Source of the DNA: Roseovarius salinarum
GTDB lineage: Bacteria > Pseudomonadota > Alphaproteobacteria > Rhodobacterales > Rhodobacteraceae
Assembly (NCBI RefSeq): GCF_002834145.1
Contig: NZ_PHNT01000002.1
Location: 219,909 to 283,908 of the forward strand
Length of the DNA stretch: 64,000 nucleotides
Direction: 5' to 3'
How positions within the stretch are numbered: position 1 is the stretch's first letter; every line of letters begins with the position of its first letter. The position numbers and the translations under genes are program-made. The notes under the pieces are model-generated. The model was not told where the DNA came from. It saw only the letters and a list, made by a program, of their open reading frames with translations, and did not search any database. This document shows, in pieces, positions 45,523 through 54,001 of the stretch.

Positions 45523-45697
45523 CAGCCGCATCCGACAGCTCACGGGGGCTGTCCGCCAGATCACAGCGCAGCTCTGCCGCCAGATCCCGGGCCTTGTCAG
45601 GCGACCGGTTCCATAGTGTCACCTCGTGCCCTGCACGGGACAGATTGCGCGCCATATGCGCGCCCATCCGGCCCAGCCCGGCGAACCCGACCCGCAT
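45473..45697 (-). pseudogene. NAD-dependent 3-hydroxyacid dehydrogenase family gene cut by IS21
   Basis: Begins MRVGFAGLGRMGAHMARNLS, a Rossmann dinucleotide site of the 3-hydroxyisobutyrate / tartronate-semialdehyde dehydrogenase family. After 59 codons the frame enters the IS21 end and stops at 45473. A full gene would encode about 290 residues. The start overlaps the stop of the ABC ATPase gene by one base, so it was the last gene of the sugar-importer operon before the insertion. Confidence 0.85.
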
Positions 45698-47208
45698 CAG
45701 GCCACCTTTTGGGTTTCCAGGCCGGATATTGCTGCGATGAGGTTTTCTTCGGTTACCTCTTCGGATGTGAAGGTTCGCATGATCCGCCCCGAGTACATCG
45801 CCACGATGCGGTCGGACACATGCAGTACCTCGGGCATTTCCGACGAGATCACGATCACTGCATAGCCCTGCGCGGCCAGGTCGCGGATTAGGTTGTGAAT
45901 CTCGGCCTTCGAGCCCACGTCGATGCCGCGCGTGGGCTCGTCCACGATCAGGACATTGGGGTGCATCGACAGCCACTTGCCGATGACGATCTTCTGCTGG
46001 TTGCCGCCCGACAGGTTGCCGACCAGCTGTTTCCAGCCCGGCGTGCGGATGTCGAGCTTGTCGCGGTACTGGTCGAAGATCGCGATCTCGGCGCCATCGG
46101 CCACGAAGGGCCCGGCCTTTAGGTCATCGACCTGTGGCAGGGTCATGTTGTCACGGCAGTTCATGCCGAGGACCAGCCCCTGTGCCTTGCGGTCCTCGGG
46201 AACCAGCGAGATGCCCCGCTCGATCGCATCGTGGGGCGAGTGGATTCTCACCTCTTCGCCGTCCAACAGGATCGTGCCGGCCGAGGGGTCGCGCAGCCCG
46301 AACAGCGTCTCGGCGATCTCGGTGCGGCCGGCGCCGACGAGGCCGTAGAACCCGACCACCTCGCCGCGGCGCAGTTCGAAACTGACATCGCGGTAAAGAT
46401 CGCCGCAACTCAGGCCGCGCACTTCCAGCGCGACATTGCCCAGCTCGTGGTGGCTTTCGTTGCGCGACAGATCGAGCTTGCGCCCGATCATCATGTGGGT
46501 CACGCCCTCCTCGTCGGTATCGCCCGTGTTGACTGTGCCCTGGTACTGGCCGTCGCGCAGCACGCTGATCCGGTCGGTGATCCTGAAGATCTCCTCCATC
46601 CGGTGCGAGATATAGGCGATGCCGACACCCTGCGCCTTGAGGTCGGCGATAACCTCGAACAGCACGGTCTTTTCCGCATCCGTGAGCGAGGCGGTAGGCT
46701 CGTCAAAGATCACCGCCTTGGCATCGACGGTCAGCGCGCGGGCGATTTCGACCATCTGCTGGTTGGCGATGGACAGGTCGCCCACGCGGGTCTTGGCATC
46801 GAAACCGACCTTCAGTTTCTCCAGGATCCCGTTGGTCTTGGCCTCCAGTTCGGCCCAGTCCACAAGGCCGAACCGCTTGCGCGGCAGTTCGCCCAGATAG
46901 ATGTTCTCGGCCACGCTCAACTCGTCCGCGAGGCTGAGCTCCTGGTGGATGAAGACGATGCCCTTTGCCTTGGCATCAAGTGGACCGGCCATGACGACCG
47001 GTTGTTCCTCGATGATGATCCGGCCTTCGTCGGGCTGGTGAATGCCGCCCAGCACCTTCATCAGGGTGGATTTCCCGGCGCCGTTCTCGCCCATCAGGGC
47101 GTGGACCTCGCCGGGCATGATGCTCAACGAGACACCGTCGAGGGCGCGCACGCCTGGAAAGGTCTTGACGATGCCTTCCAGTCGCAGGACGGGGATTTGC
47201 TCGGTCAT
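45697..47208 (-). CDS. CUT2-type sugar ABC transporter ATP-binding protein (RbsA/XylG-like)
   Basis: 503 residues with two fused ATPase modules. The first has Walker A GENGAGKSTLMKVLGG and Walker B KAVIFDEPTASLTD. The second has a degenerate P-loop (FYGLVGAGRTEIAETLFG), signature LSGGNQQKIVIGKWL and Walker B VLIVDEPTRGIDVG. This is the hallmark of the carbohydrate uptake 2 family. Its stop and start overlaps link it to the permease gene and the broken dehydrogenase gene. Confidence 0.93.
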   Translation of the reverse strand: MTEQIPVLRLEGIVKTFPGVRALDGVSLSIMPGEVHALMGENGAGKSTLMKVLGGIHQPDEGRIIIEEQPVVMAGPLDAKAKGIVFIHQELSLADELSVAENIYLGELPRKRFGLVDWAELEAKTNGILEKLKVGFDAKTRVGDLSIANQQMVEIARALTVDAKAVIFDEPTASLTDAEKTVLFEVIADLKAQGVGIAYISHRMEEIFRITDRISVLRDGQYQGTVNTGDTDEEGVTHMMIGRKLDLSRNESHHELGNVALEVRGLSCGDLYRDVSFELRRGEVVGFYGLVGAGRTEIAETLFGLRDPSAGTILLDGEEVRIHSPHDAIERGISLVPEDRKAQGLVLGMNCRDNMTLPQVDDLKAGPFVADGAEIAIFDQYRDKLDIRTPGWKQLVGNLSGGNQQKIVIGKWLSMHPNVLIVDEPTRGIDVGSKAEIHNLIRDLAAQGYAVIVISSEMPEVLHVSDRIVAMYSGRIMRTFTSEEVTEENLIAAISGLETQKVA

Positions 47209-48206
47209 ACCTTCAACTCCTCCTTGCCTTTCACGTTGAGCTGCCGGTCAAGGAACAGCACGGCGATCAGGATGAGACCGATCACCAGGTTCACGGTCGA
47301 TGTATCGGCGCCGATATGGGCCAGCCCCTTGCGCAGAAGCTGGATCGCCACCACGCCGCCGAAGGTCGAGATGATCGAGCCCGCCCCGCCGGTGAGCTTG
47401 GTGCCGCCCAGAACGACGGCGGTAATCACCCAAAGCTCGTAGAGCTCGCCGTCATTGGGGTTGACCGAGCCGCTCTCGGAATAGAACACCACCGCCGAAA
47501 GCGCGGCCAAACAGCCGATGATCATGAAGTTGATCATCATGTGCGGACCGACGCGGATACCGGCATTGACCGCCGCCTCGCGGTTGTTGCCGATGGCATA
47601 GGCGTTGCGGCCATGCACCGTGCGGTTCATCAGGAACCAGATCGCCACGGTGACGCCCAGCAGGAACCAGGTCGGCGTGTGCAGCCCCAGGAACTGCGCC
47701 TCGGCGAAATCCACCAGCGTCCAGTTGAGATGGCTGGTCGGCTGCTCGCCGTTATACATGAAGACGAGGCCGCGATAGCCCAGCATGGAGCCCAGCGTGA
47801 CGATGAACGCATCGACACCGGTCTTCCAGACGATCAGCCCGTTGAGCGCGCCGAGCGCCACACCCGTCGCAAGCGCCAGCAGCCAGGAGACCGGGATCAC
47901 CCAGTCGCCGAGACCGGCGAACATTGGCCATGTCATCGAATCCAGCAGCACGATGGCGCAGAGCGCATAAGTCGCGCCCACGCTCAGGTCGATATTACCG
48001 TTGATCATGACGATGGTCATGCCCATGGCGATGATGCCGATGGGCGCGGACTGCTTGAACAGTAGCAGCATGTTGTCCACGTCCATGAACGCCTTGTCGC
48101 TGACCGACAGGAATTCGCCCGCCACGGTGAAGAAGATCAGCTCGAGCACGATGAAACCCCAGATGGCCCCGCGCTTGAGGAAGGTGGAAAGTGTTCCAGG
48201 TTGCAT
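47205..48206 (-). CDS. CUT2 ABC transporter permease 1
   Basis: 333 residues from the ATG at 48206; upstream in-frame codons overlap the second permease gene and look non-coding. RbsC-like membrane protein: MGMTIVMINGNIDLSVGATYALCAIV, WKTGVDAFIVTLGSMLGYRG and ITAVVLGGTKLTGGAGSIIS. Ends four bases into the ATPase gene. Confidence 0.9.
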   Translation of the reverse strand: MQPGTLSTFLKRGAIWGFIVLELIFFTVAGEFLSVSDKAFMDVDNMLLLFKQSAPIGIIAMGMTIVMINGNIDLSVGATYALCAIVLLDSMTWPMFAGLGDWVIPVSWLLALATGVALGALNGLIVWKTGVDAFIVTLGSMLGYRGLVFMYNGEQPTSHLNWTLVDFAEAQFLGLHTPTWFLLGVTVAIWFLMNRTVHGRNAYAIGNNREAAVNAGIRVGPHMMINFMIIGCLAALSAVVFYSESGSVNPNDGELYELWVITAVVLGGTKLTGGAGSIISTFGGVVAIQLLRKGLAHIGADTSTVNLVIGLILIAVLFLDRQLNVKGKEELKV

Positions 48207-48219
48207 GTCGCTTGCTTCC

Positions 48220-49194
48220 TTACGCGATCGGGGACCAGAGCTTGCCGCGCTTGGCCGCGATATCGAGCCAGACAGCAAGGATGATAATGATCCAGGTGAC
48301 CACATACTGGACATAGAATTGCAGCCCCATGAGCAGCAGGCCGTTCTGGATGAAGCCGAGGATCAGGACGCCGACCACCGTCTTGAAGATCGTTCCCGAC
48401 CCGCCCATGAGCGAGGCGCCGCCAAGGATGACGGCGGCCAGAACTTCAAGCTCCAGCCCCTGGCCCACGGTGTTCTGCGAGCCGAGCGAGCGCGAGGCCT
48501 GGATGAGCCCCGCGGTGGCCACGCAGAAGGCGCTGATCAGGTAGCAGCCGAACACGACGCGCGCGCGCCGGATTCCCGAGAAGGTCGCCGCGGTGCCGTT
48601 GCCGCCCACGGCATAGACCTTGCGGCCGAAGGGCATCTTGGAGAGCAGCATCCCGAGCACCGCAGCCAGCAACACGAATATCAGGATCGGGACCGGCAGG
48701 CCCAGCGCCTCACCCTGGCCGAACACGGAAAACCAGGTGCCTTCCTTGTCCGCGATGTCCATGTTCTTGCCGCCCGAATAGGTCAGCGTCAGCCCGTGGA
48801 TGGCCGAGAGCATCCCCAGGGTCACGATCAGCGAATTGAGCTTCAGGTAGCCCACGAGAAACCCGATGAAGGCCCCCAGGCACAGGGTCATCGCGAACAT
48901 CGCCGGGATCGCAAGGGCCGGGCCGATCTTGTCGTGCAGGTCCAGCACGACGATGGTGGAAAACGACATCATCGACCCCACCGACAGGTCCAGGTTGCCA
49001 CTGATCACGACAAAGGTGACGCCCAGTGCCATCACGCCGAGAATCGCGGAGGAGCGCACGACACCCATGATGTTGTCGGGATCAAGAAAGCGCGCATTGG
49101 CGATCGTGAACCCGATAATGAACAGCACGAAGGCGACCAGAATGCCCTGCCGGGCCAGAAAGCCGCCGATGTCCTTTCGTGTCAGCCCTGACAT
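48220..49194 (-). CDS. CUT2 ABC transporter permease 2
   Basis: 324 residues. Same family as permease 1: MALGVTFVVISGNLDLSVGSMMSFST, LGMLSAIHGLTLTYSGG, RKVYAVGGNGTAATFSGIRR and LAAVILGGASLMGGSGTIFK. Two different permeases imply a heterodimeric channel. Lies 13 bases before permease 1. Confidence 0.9.
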   Translation of the reverse strand: MSGLTRKDIGGFLARQGILVAFVLFIIGFTIANARFLDPDNIMGVVRSSAILGVMALGVTFVVISGNLDLSVGSMMSFSTIVVLDLHDKIGPALAIPAMFAMTLCLGAFIGFLVGYLKLNSLIVTLGMLSAIHGLTLTYSGGKNMDIADKEGTWFSVFGQGEALGLPVPILIFVLLAAVLGMLLSKMPFGRKVYAVGGNGTAATFSGIRRARVVFGCYLISAFCVATAGLIQASRSLGSQNTVGQGLELEVLAAVILGGASLMGGSGTIFKTVVGVLILGFIQNGLLLMGLQFYVQYVVTWIIIILAVWLDIAAKRGKLWSPIA

Positions 49195-49225
49195 TGGAGC
49201 CTCCCTTTCATCGCCGCTCGGGCGA

Positions 49226-50014
49226 TCATATTAGCGTCATTCCACCGTCGATCATCACGATCTGACCGGTCATGTAGTCGCTTTCTTTCGATGCCAGGAA
49301 CGTGGTCGTTCCGGTGACATCCTGTGGCGTGGCGACCCGGCCCCGAAGGATCTCGGCCGAGAACGCCTCCATCGCCTGTCCGGGCCGTTCGGCGGCGCCG
49401 ATCTCCATCAGGTCCCGGTCGACCTGCTCCCACATCTCGGTCGCCACGACTCCGGGCGCAAAGCCCGTCACCGTGATGTCGTGTTTCGCCAGATCGCGCG
49501 CGCCCGATTGCGTCAGCGACACAACACCCCACTTGCTGGCGCAATAGGGCGCGACATTGTCGAAGCCCTGCCGACTGGCGATCGAGGCGGTGTTGATGAT
49601 CTTGCCGAAACTGCCTTGGCGGATGAACTGCCTGGCGGCCTCCTGCATTCCGATCAGGCAGCCAAGCCCGTTCACATCGGTGATGAAACGCCAGTTTTCC
49701 TCGGTCACGTCGAGGAAGTTCATCGGCTTGTTGACGCCGGCATTGTTGAATTTCACGTCGAGCTTGCCGAACAGGTCGACCGCGTGCGTGATCATCGCGC
49801 GAACCTGGTCGCGCTTCGTCACGTCGACGCGGGCATGGGTGACTTTTCCCGGGCCTCGGGACCTGTTCGCTTCGGCCACCTCGGCGACCTTGTCGCCGTT
49901 GATATCGGCGAAACAGACGTCGGCGCCCTCGACCAGAAGCGCCTCGCCGATGGCACGGCCAATGCCTTGGGCTGCACCGGTCACGATGCAGGAACGGCCG
50001 GAAACACGGGACAT
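49226..50014 (-). CDS. Short-chain dehydrogenase, 2,3-butanediol/polyol dehydrogenase-like
   Basis: 262 residues. NAD-binding TGAAQGIGRAIGEALLVEG, NNAGVNKP, and the catalytic SIAS serine with YCASK. The C-terminal pattern GVVATEMWEQVDRDLMEIG, DYMTGQIVMIDGGM closely follows the meso-2,3-butanediol dehydrogenase (BudC) subgroup. It is in the importer operon, so it probably oxidises the imported compound. Exact substrate unknown. Confidence 0.85.
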   Translation of the reverse strand: MSRVSGRSCIVTGAAQGIGRAIGEALLVEGADVCFADINGDKVAEVAEANRSRGPGKVTHARVDVTKRDQVRAMITHAVDLFGKLDVKFNNAGVNKPMNFLDVTEENWRFITDVNGLGCLIGMQEAARQFIRQGSFGKIINTASIASRQGFDNVAPYCASKWGVVSLTQSGARDLAKHDITVTGFAPGVVATEMWEQVDRDLMEIGAAERPGQAMEAFSAEILRGRVATPQDVTGTTTFLASKESDYMTGQIVMIDGGMTLI

Positions 50015-50063
50015 GAAACCCCTCCAAGGTCGATTGTCTTGTCAGGCTTTTCGTGCACGATCC

Positions 50064-50087
50064 GGGCGCGGCAGCAATGCCGCGCCC
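50064..50087. promoter_or_regulatory. GC-rich hairpin after the CUT2 receptor gene
   Basis: GGGCGCGGCA / TGCCGCGCCC, a 10-bp stem with a 4-base loop, 16 bases downstream of the receptor stop codon and before the SDR gene. Probably stabilises the receptor message. Confidence 0.6.
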
Positions 50088-50103
50088 AGTCCGCTGACAG
50101 ATC

Positions 50104-51060
50104 TCAGAAGACCGGCTTGTCGAACTCGTCCATGTTTTCCTGGGTGATCTTCGGCGTGTCGAAGTAGTTCAGGAAGGGCACGTCCTCGCCTTCCAGCACG
50201 TCGACCGCCGTCTGCAGCGCCGCCTTGGCGTCATCCACCGGCGACTGGTAGATCGAGCCCCAGTATTCACCGCGCTCCATGGCCTCGTAGCCCACGGCAA
50301 AGTTGGTCGCGCCGACAAAAATAATGCCTTCGCGGCCCGCGGCCTTGGCGGCGTTCAGTGCGCCAACGCCCATGTTGTCGTCGCCTGCATAGACGCCGTC
50401 AATGTCGTCATACTTCACGAGGAAGGCTTCCATCACCTTCTGCGATTTCTCGCGGTTCCAGTCGCCTGGCTGCTTGTCGATCTGCTCGACGTTCGGGCAG
50501 ATCTCGGGCAGGCGGTCGTCGAAGCCCTTGGCGCGTTCGATGGCCGTCGTATAGCCCGGCTGGCCGGTGATGTGCACGACCTTGGCCTCGTCCTCGATGC
50601 CCATGTCCTTGAACTTGTCGCACATGATCTCGGCCGAGCGCTTGCCCTGCGTGATGTTGTCGGGCCCCGAGAAGCTGGCGACGAAGTCGAAGCCCTGCTC
50701 GGCAATGTTCGAGTTGGTCACGATAACGGGAATCCCGGCCTGATGCGCCTTGCGCACGGCGGGGATCACGGCCTCGCCGTTCGTCGGCCAGATGATGATC
50801 GCGTCGACTTCCTGCTGGATCAGGTCTTCCATCTGGGCGATCTGGCGCGCCACATCACCGCCCGCGTCAAGCACGACGGCCTCGACGTTGTCATTGGCCT
50901 CTGCCGCCTCGATGAAGGCCTGTTCATAGGTCGTCTGGTAGCTGTCCACGCCGACATTGTTCTGCGTGATACCGATGGTCATGGTGTCGGCGAAAGCGGT
51001 GCTGCCAATCGTGAGTGCGGCTGCCGCAGTCGTCGCGGCAAGGGCATTGCGATAGTCCAT
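50104..51060 (-). CDS. CUT2-type sugar ABC transporter substrate-binding protein (RbsB-like)
   Basis: 318 residues. Signal peptide ALAATTAAAALTIGSTAFA. Periplasmic binding protein 4 type: ITQNNVGVDSYQTTYEQAF, QMEDLIQQEVDAIIIWPTN, AGIPVIVTNSNIAEQGFDF and DGVYAGDDNMGVGALNAAKA. First gene of the minus-strand importer operon and divergent from the winged-helix/binding-domain regulator. Confidence 0.92.
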   Translation of the reverse strand: MDYRNALAATTAAAALTIGSTAFADTMTIGITQNNVGVDSYQTTYEQAFIEAAEANDNVEAVVLDAGGDVARQIAQMEDLIQQEVDAIIIWPTNGEAVIPAVRKAHQAGIPVIVTNSNIAEQGFDFVASFSGPDNITQGKRSAEIMCDKFKDMGIEDEAKVVHITGQPGYTTAIERAKGFDDRLPEICPNVEQIDKQPGDWNREKSQKVMEAFLVKYDDIDGVYAGDDNMGVGALNAAKAAGREGIIFVGATNFAVGYEAMERGEYWGSIYQSPVDDAKAALQTAVDVLEGEDVPFLNYFDTPKITQENMDEFDKPVF

Positions 51061-51187
51061 TTGGGTCTCCTCCCGAGTTGTTCCTTGTAAGGTCTCGCCC
51101 CCGTCTCCTCACGAGGGCGCATCCTCCGACTCATCGGACGATCTGCCCAAGAGTGACTCAGGTCGCCCCTTCGCGAATGCAGGCTAT

Positions 51188-51204
51188 ATATCCATTTTGG
51201 ATAT
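51188..51204. promoter_or_regulatory. Palindromic operator candidate in the divergent promoter region
   Basis: ATATCCATTTTGGATAT is a perfect 7-base inverted repeat with a TTT centre, followed by a related half-site (CATCCAAAT, 51210-51218). It lies between the receptor gene and the regulator gene and is AT-rich against a GC-rich background. It may be the binding site of the divergent regulator. Confidence 0.5.
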
Positions 51205-51276
51205 TTATACATCCAAATCGGACCGCTTCGCGATACGGTGTTGCTGTCATTTTGAACATTTTAGGCGAGGAGACAC

Positions 51277-53091
51277 ATGATGGCCGATTCGAATTCGTCC
51301 AAACTGAACAATTCGCAACCCGAAACGCACCCCGCCCCGCGAAAGGCACGGTCAAGCCCCATGAATGCGATGAACGGACATGGCAAAAGCTACGTTGCCT
51401 CCCCCGAGGCAAAGGCCGACATGTTGCGCATCGTGTCCTTCCTGGAAGATTTCGGCGATGAACTCGAAGCCTCTATCGAGCTTTACGCGCCGAACCCCTA
51501 TTACCGCATGTCGCTGCACCTCATCCGCGGCCATCTGGATGCGAAGACTGTCACGCCCACCTCGCTCATCGGTGCGAGCCAGGTGCCCTATGCCACGGCG
51601 AACCGGCGTCTGAAGGAGATGATCGAAGCCGGGCTTATCGAACAGCGCCCGCGCACGCAGAGCGGCAAGAGCTTTTCCATGCATCCGAGCGAAAAACTGC
51701 TCGACCAGTGGATGCAGCTTTCCAGCCGGATCGAACGGCTCGCCACGTCGCACTTCGGCGGACGCGAGCGCTCTGCCGACGCCAAGGACTACTACTATGG
51801 TGGCTCGTATCTCTCCGCCCAATCGATCCCGCCGCTCAAGGTTCTCCCCGAACCGTTGAAGGTCTCCGGCGGGATCCGCGTCCTGGTGCATGGCGATCCG
51901 ACTTTCATGGTCATGGACAATCTCAAGCGCCAGTTCGAACAGGCGATCGGGACGCAGATTCATCAGCGCGCCTTCTCCATCGACCGGCTGCGCGAAGAAG
52001 CGATCCGCAACGCGGAGCGCAAATCCAGCCGCTATGACATCATCGCGCTCGATTTGCCCTGGGTCGGCTTCTATGCCGAGCGCGGGATGCTCATGCCGCT
52101 CGACGAGGCCATGGATATCGCGCGGATCGACCCGGCCGATTTCCATACCGCCGGCTGGCAGGCGGCACATTGGGGCGGCCGCCCCTACGGCGTTCCGGCC
52201 CAGACAACGCCGGAATTGCTCTTCTACCGGAAGGACCTCTTCGCCCGTGCGGGCCTTCAGCCGCCCGCCACGACAGACATGCTGCTCGAAGCCGCCGCGC
52301 ATTTTCACGATCCGGCACGCGGCCGCTACGGCATCGCCTGGAACGCGGCCCGCGGCACGGCCCTGGGCCATACCTTCCTCATGGCCATGGCCGATTTCGG
52401 CCAGCCGGTGATCGACTTGCAGAGTCACGCCGGGGGCTTTCGCACGGACGATCTCGCCACGCGGGACTACAGGCCGATGATCGACACGGAGGCAGGCCTG
52501 CACGCGGCGGAATTCCTGCTCGAAATGCTGCGCTACTCGCCCCCCGACATTCTTTCCATGTCCTGGTACGAGCGCATCCGCCCCTATGCGACGGGCAATG
52601 TTCCGATGGCCTACGGCTATACCCTGCTGGCCCCCTATTTCGAGCTCGACGAGACGTCTCCGGCTTATGGGCAGACCGGTTATCTGCCTCATCCTGCGGG
52701 GCCCGGTGCAGGCTCCGTCGCGCCTGTCGGCGGCTATATCATGGGCATCCCGGCCAACCTGCCGCCCGAACGCGTCGGCCCGGCCATCGAGGCGCTCATG
52801 GTCTTCACCTCGCCGGAAGCGCAGAAGCTCTACGTCCAGAACGGCAGCCGCACGAACCCGCGCTATTCTGTCGGCTCCGACCCGGAAGTGCGCCGGGCCA
52901 GCGCGATCTTCGAGGCCGTCGATGCCATGTCCTGGCGCGACGAGCTGCAGTTCTGGCCGCGCCCGCCCGTCCCCGAGATCAGCGACATCATCCAGATCTG
53001 CGGCGAGGAACTTCACGACATGCTGCGCGGAATAACGCCCCCGCGCGACGCGCTGCGCAGGGCCCAGGAGCGGGCCCATGCGCTCTTATGA
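51277..53091 (+). CDS. Winged-helix regulator fused to an ABC-type solute-binding domain
   Basis: 604 residues, no signal peptide or membrane segment, so cytoplasmic. A disordered leader (1-45) is followed by a MarR/winged-helix-like DNA-binding segment (about 50-140: RMSLHLIRGHLDAKTVTPTS, PYATANRRLKEMIEAGLIEQ, RPRTQSGKSFSM). Residues about 195-600 are a family 1 extracellular solute-binding fold (DLPWVGFYAERGMLMPLDEA, RPYGVPAQTTPELLFYRKDL, NVPMAYGYTLLAP). GAGGAGA precedes the start. It is divergent from the importer operon and probably senses the imported compound or a product, acting as a one-component regulator (inference). Confidence 0.78.
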   Translation: MMADSNSSKLNNSQPETHPAPRKARSSPMNAMNGHGKSYVASPEAKADMLRIVSFLEDFGDELEASIELYAPNPYYRMSLHLIRGHLDAKTVTPTSLIGASQVPYATANRRLKEMIEAGLIEQRPRTQSGKSFSMHPSEKLLDQWMQLSSRIERLATSHFGGRERSADAKDYYYGGSYLSAQSIPPLKVLPEPLKVSGGIRVLVHGDPTFMVMDNLKRQFEQAIGTQIHQRAFSIDRLREEAIRNAERKSSRYDIIALDLPWVGFYAERGMLMPLDEAMDIARIDPADFHTAGWQAAHWGGRPYGVPAQTTPELLFYRKDLFARAGLQPPATTDMLLEAAAHFHDPARGRYGIAWNAARGTALGHTFLMAMADFGQPVIDLQSHAGGFRTDDLATRDYRPMIDTEAGLHAAEFLLEMLRYSPPDILSMSWYERIRPYATGNVPMAYGYTLLAPYFELDETSPAYGQTGYLPHPAGPGAGSVAPVGGYIMGIPANLPPERVGPAIEALMVFTSPEAQKLYVQNGSRTNPRYSVGSDPEVRRASAIFEAVDAMSWRDELQFWPRPPVPEISDIIQICGEELHDMLRGITPPRDALRRAQERAHALL

Positions 53092-53125
53092 CCAAACGGG
53101 ACACTATGACTGAGGAGGAGACACC

Positions 53126-53935
53126 ATGGACCCCAATCGCCTGAAAGGTAAGAACGTGCTGATCACCGGAGCAGCGCGCGGCATGGGGGCGGCCAATGCC
53201 GAAAGCTTCGCGGCGCAAGGCGCGAATGTCTGCATCGGCGATCTGGACCTCGATGCCGCCAAGGAGGTGGCCGACAAGATCAACGCCGCCGAGGGCGGCA
53301 AGGCGATCGCGGTCAGGATGGATGTCACCAAGCGCGAGGACAACGCCGCCGCCGTCGCCGCCACTGTCGAGGCCTTCGGCAACATCAACGTGGCGCTCTT
53401 CAACGCCGGCCTCAACAAGCCCCGGTTCTTCATGGATATCGACGAAGACAACTGGGACATGATCATGAACGTCAATACCAAGGCGATGTGGCTGGGCATG
53501 CAGGAAGCGGCCAAGCAGATGATCGCCCAGGGCCCGATGAAGGACCACCCCTACAAGCTGATCAATGTCGGCTCCATCGCCAGCCGCAAGCCGCTGGTGG
53601 ATGTGACCGTCTACTGCACATCGAAATACGGCTGCCTCGCGCTGACCGAATGCGGCGCGCTGGGACTGGCCGAGCATAATATCACCGTGAATGGCTACGC
53701 CCCGGGCGTGGTTGTAACCCCGCTGTGGGAGCAGCTCGACAAGGACCTTGTCGATATCGGCTTCAAGGAGCGCGAGGGCCAAGCCTACGAGGATATCGTC
53801 GAGAGCAACCTGGTGATCAAACGTGTGTCCTATCCCGAAGACATCACCGGCACCGCGTCGTTCCTGGCGAGCGATGACAGCGACTACATGACCGGTCAGA
53901 TGATCTCGATCGATGGTGGCTGGGTTACGAAGTAG
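53126..53935 (+). CDS. Short-chain dehydrogenase, second BudC-like copy
   Basis: 269 residues, AGGAGGAGA before the start. NAD-binding TGAARGMGAANAESFAAQG, catalytic SIAS serine and YCTSK, C-terminal GVVVTPLWEQLDKDLVDIG and DYMTGQMISIDGGW. It is clearly related to the SDR at 49226 on the other side of the regulator, so the two may handle successive oxidations or opposite stereochemistry (inference). Starts the plus-strand catabolic operon. Confidence 0.86.
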   Translation: MDPNRLKGKNVLITGAARGMGAANAESFAAQGANVCIGDLDLDAAKEVADKINAAEGGKAIAVRMDVTKREDNAAAVAATVEAFGNINVALFNAGLNKPRFFMDIDEDNWDMIMNVNTKAMWLGMQEAAKQMIAQGPMKDHPYKLINVGSIASRKPLVDVTVYCTSKYGCLALTECGALGLAEHNITVNGYAPGVVVTPLWEQLDKDLVDIGFKEREGQAYEDIVESNLVIKRVSYPEDITGTASFLASDDSDYMTGQMISIDGGWVTK

Positions 53936-54001
53936 GCCCACACTCACCTGATTTTTCGCAACAAATCGGGTGCGCTTGGCCGCACCCAACAGGAGTTTCC
54001 G

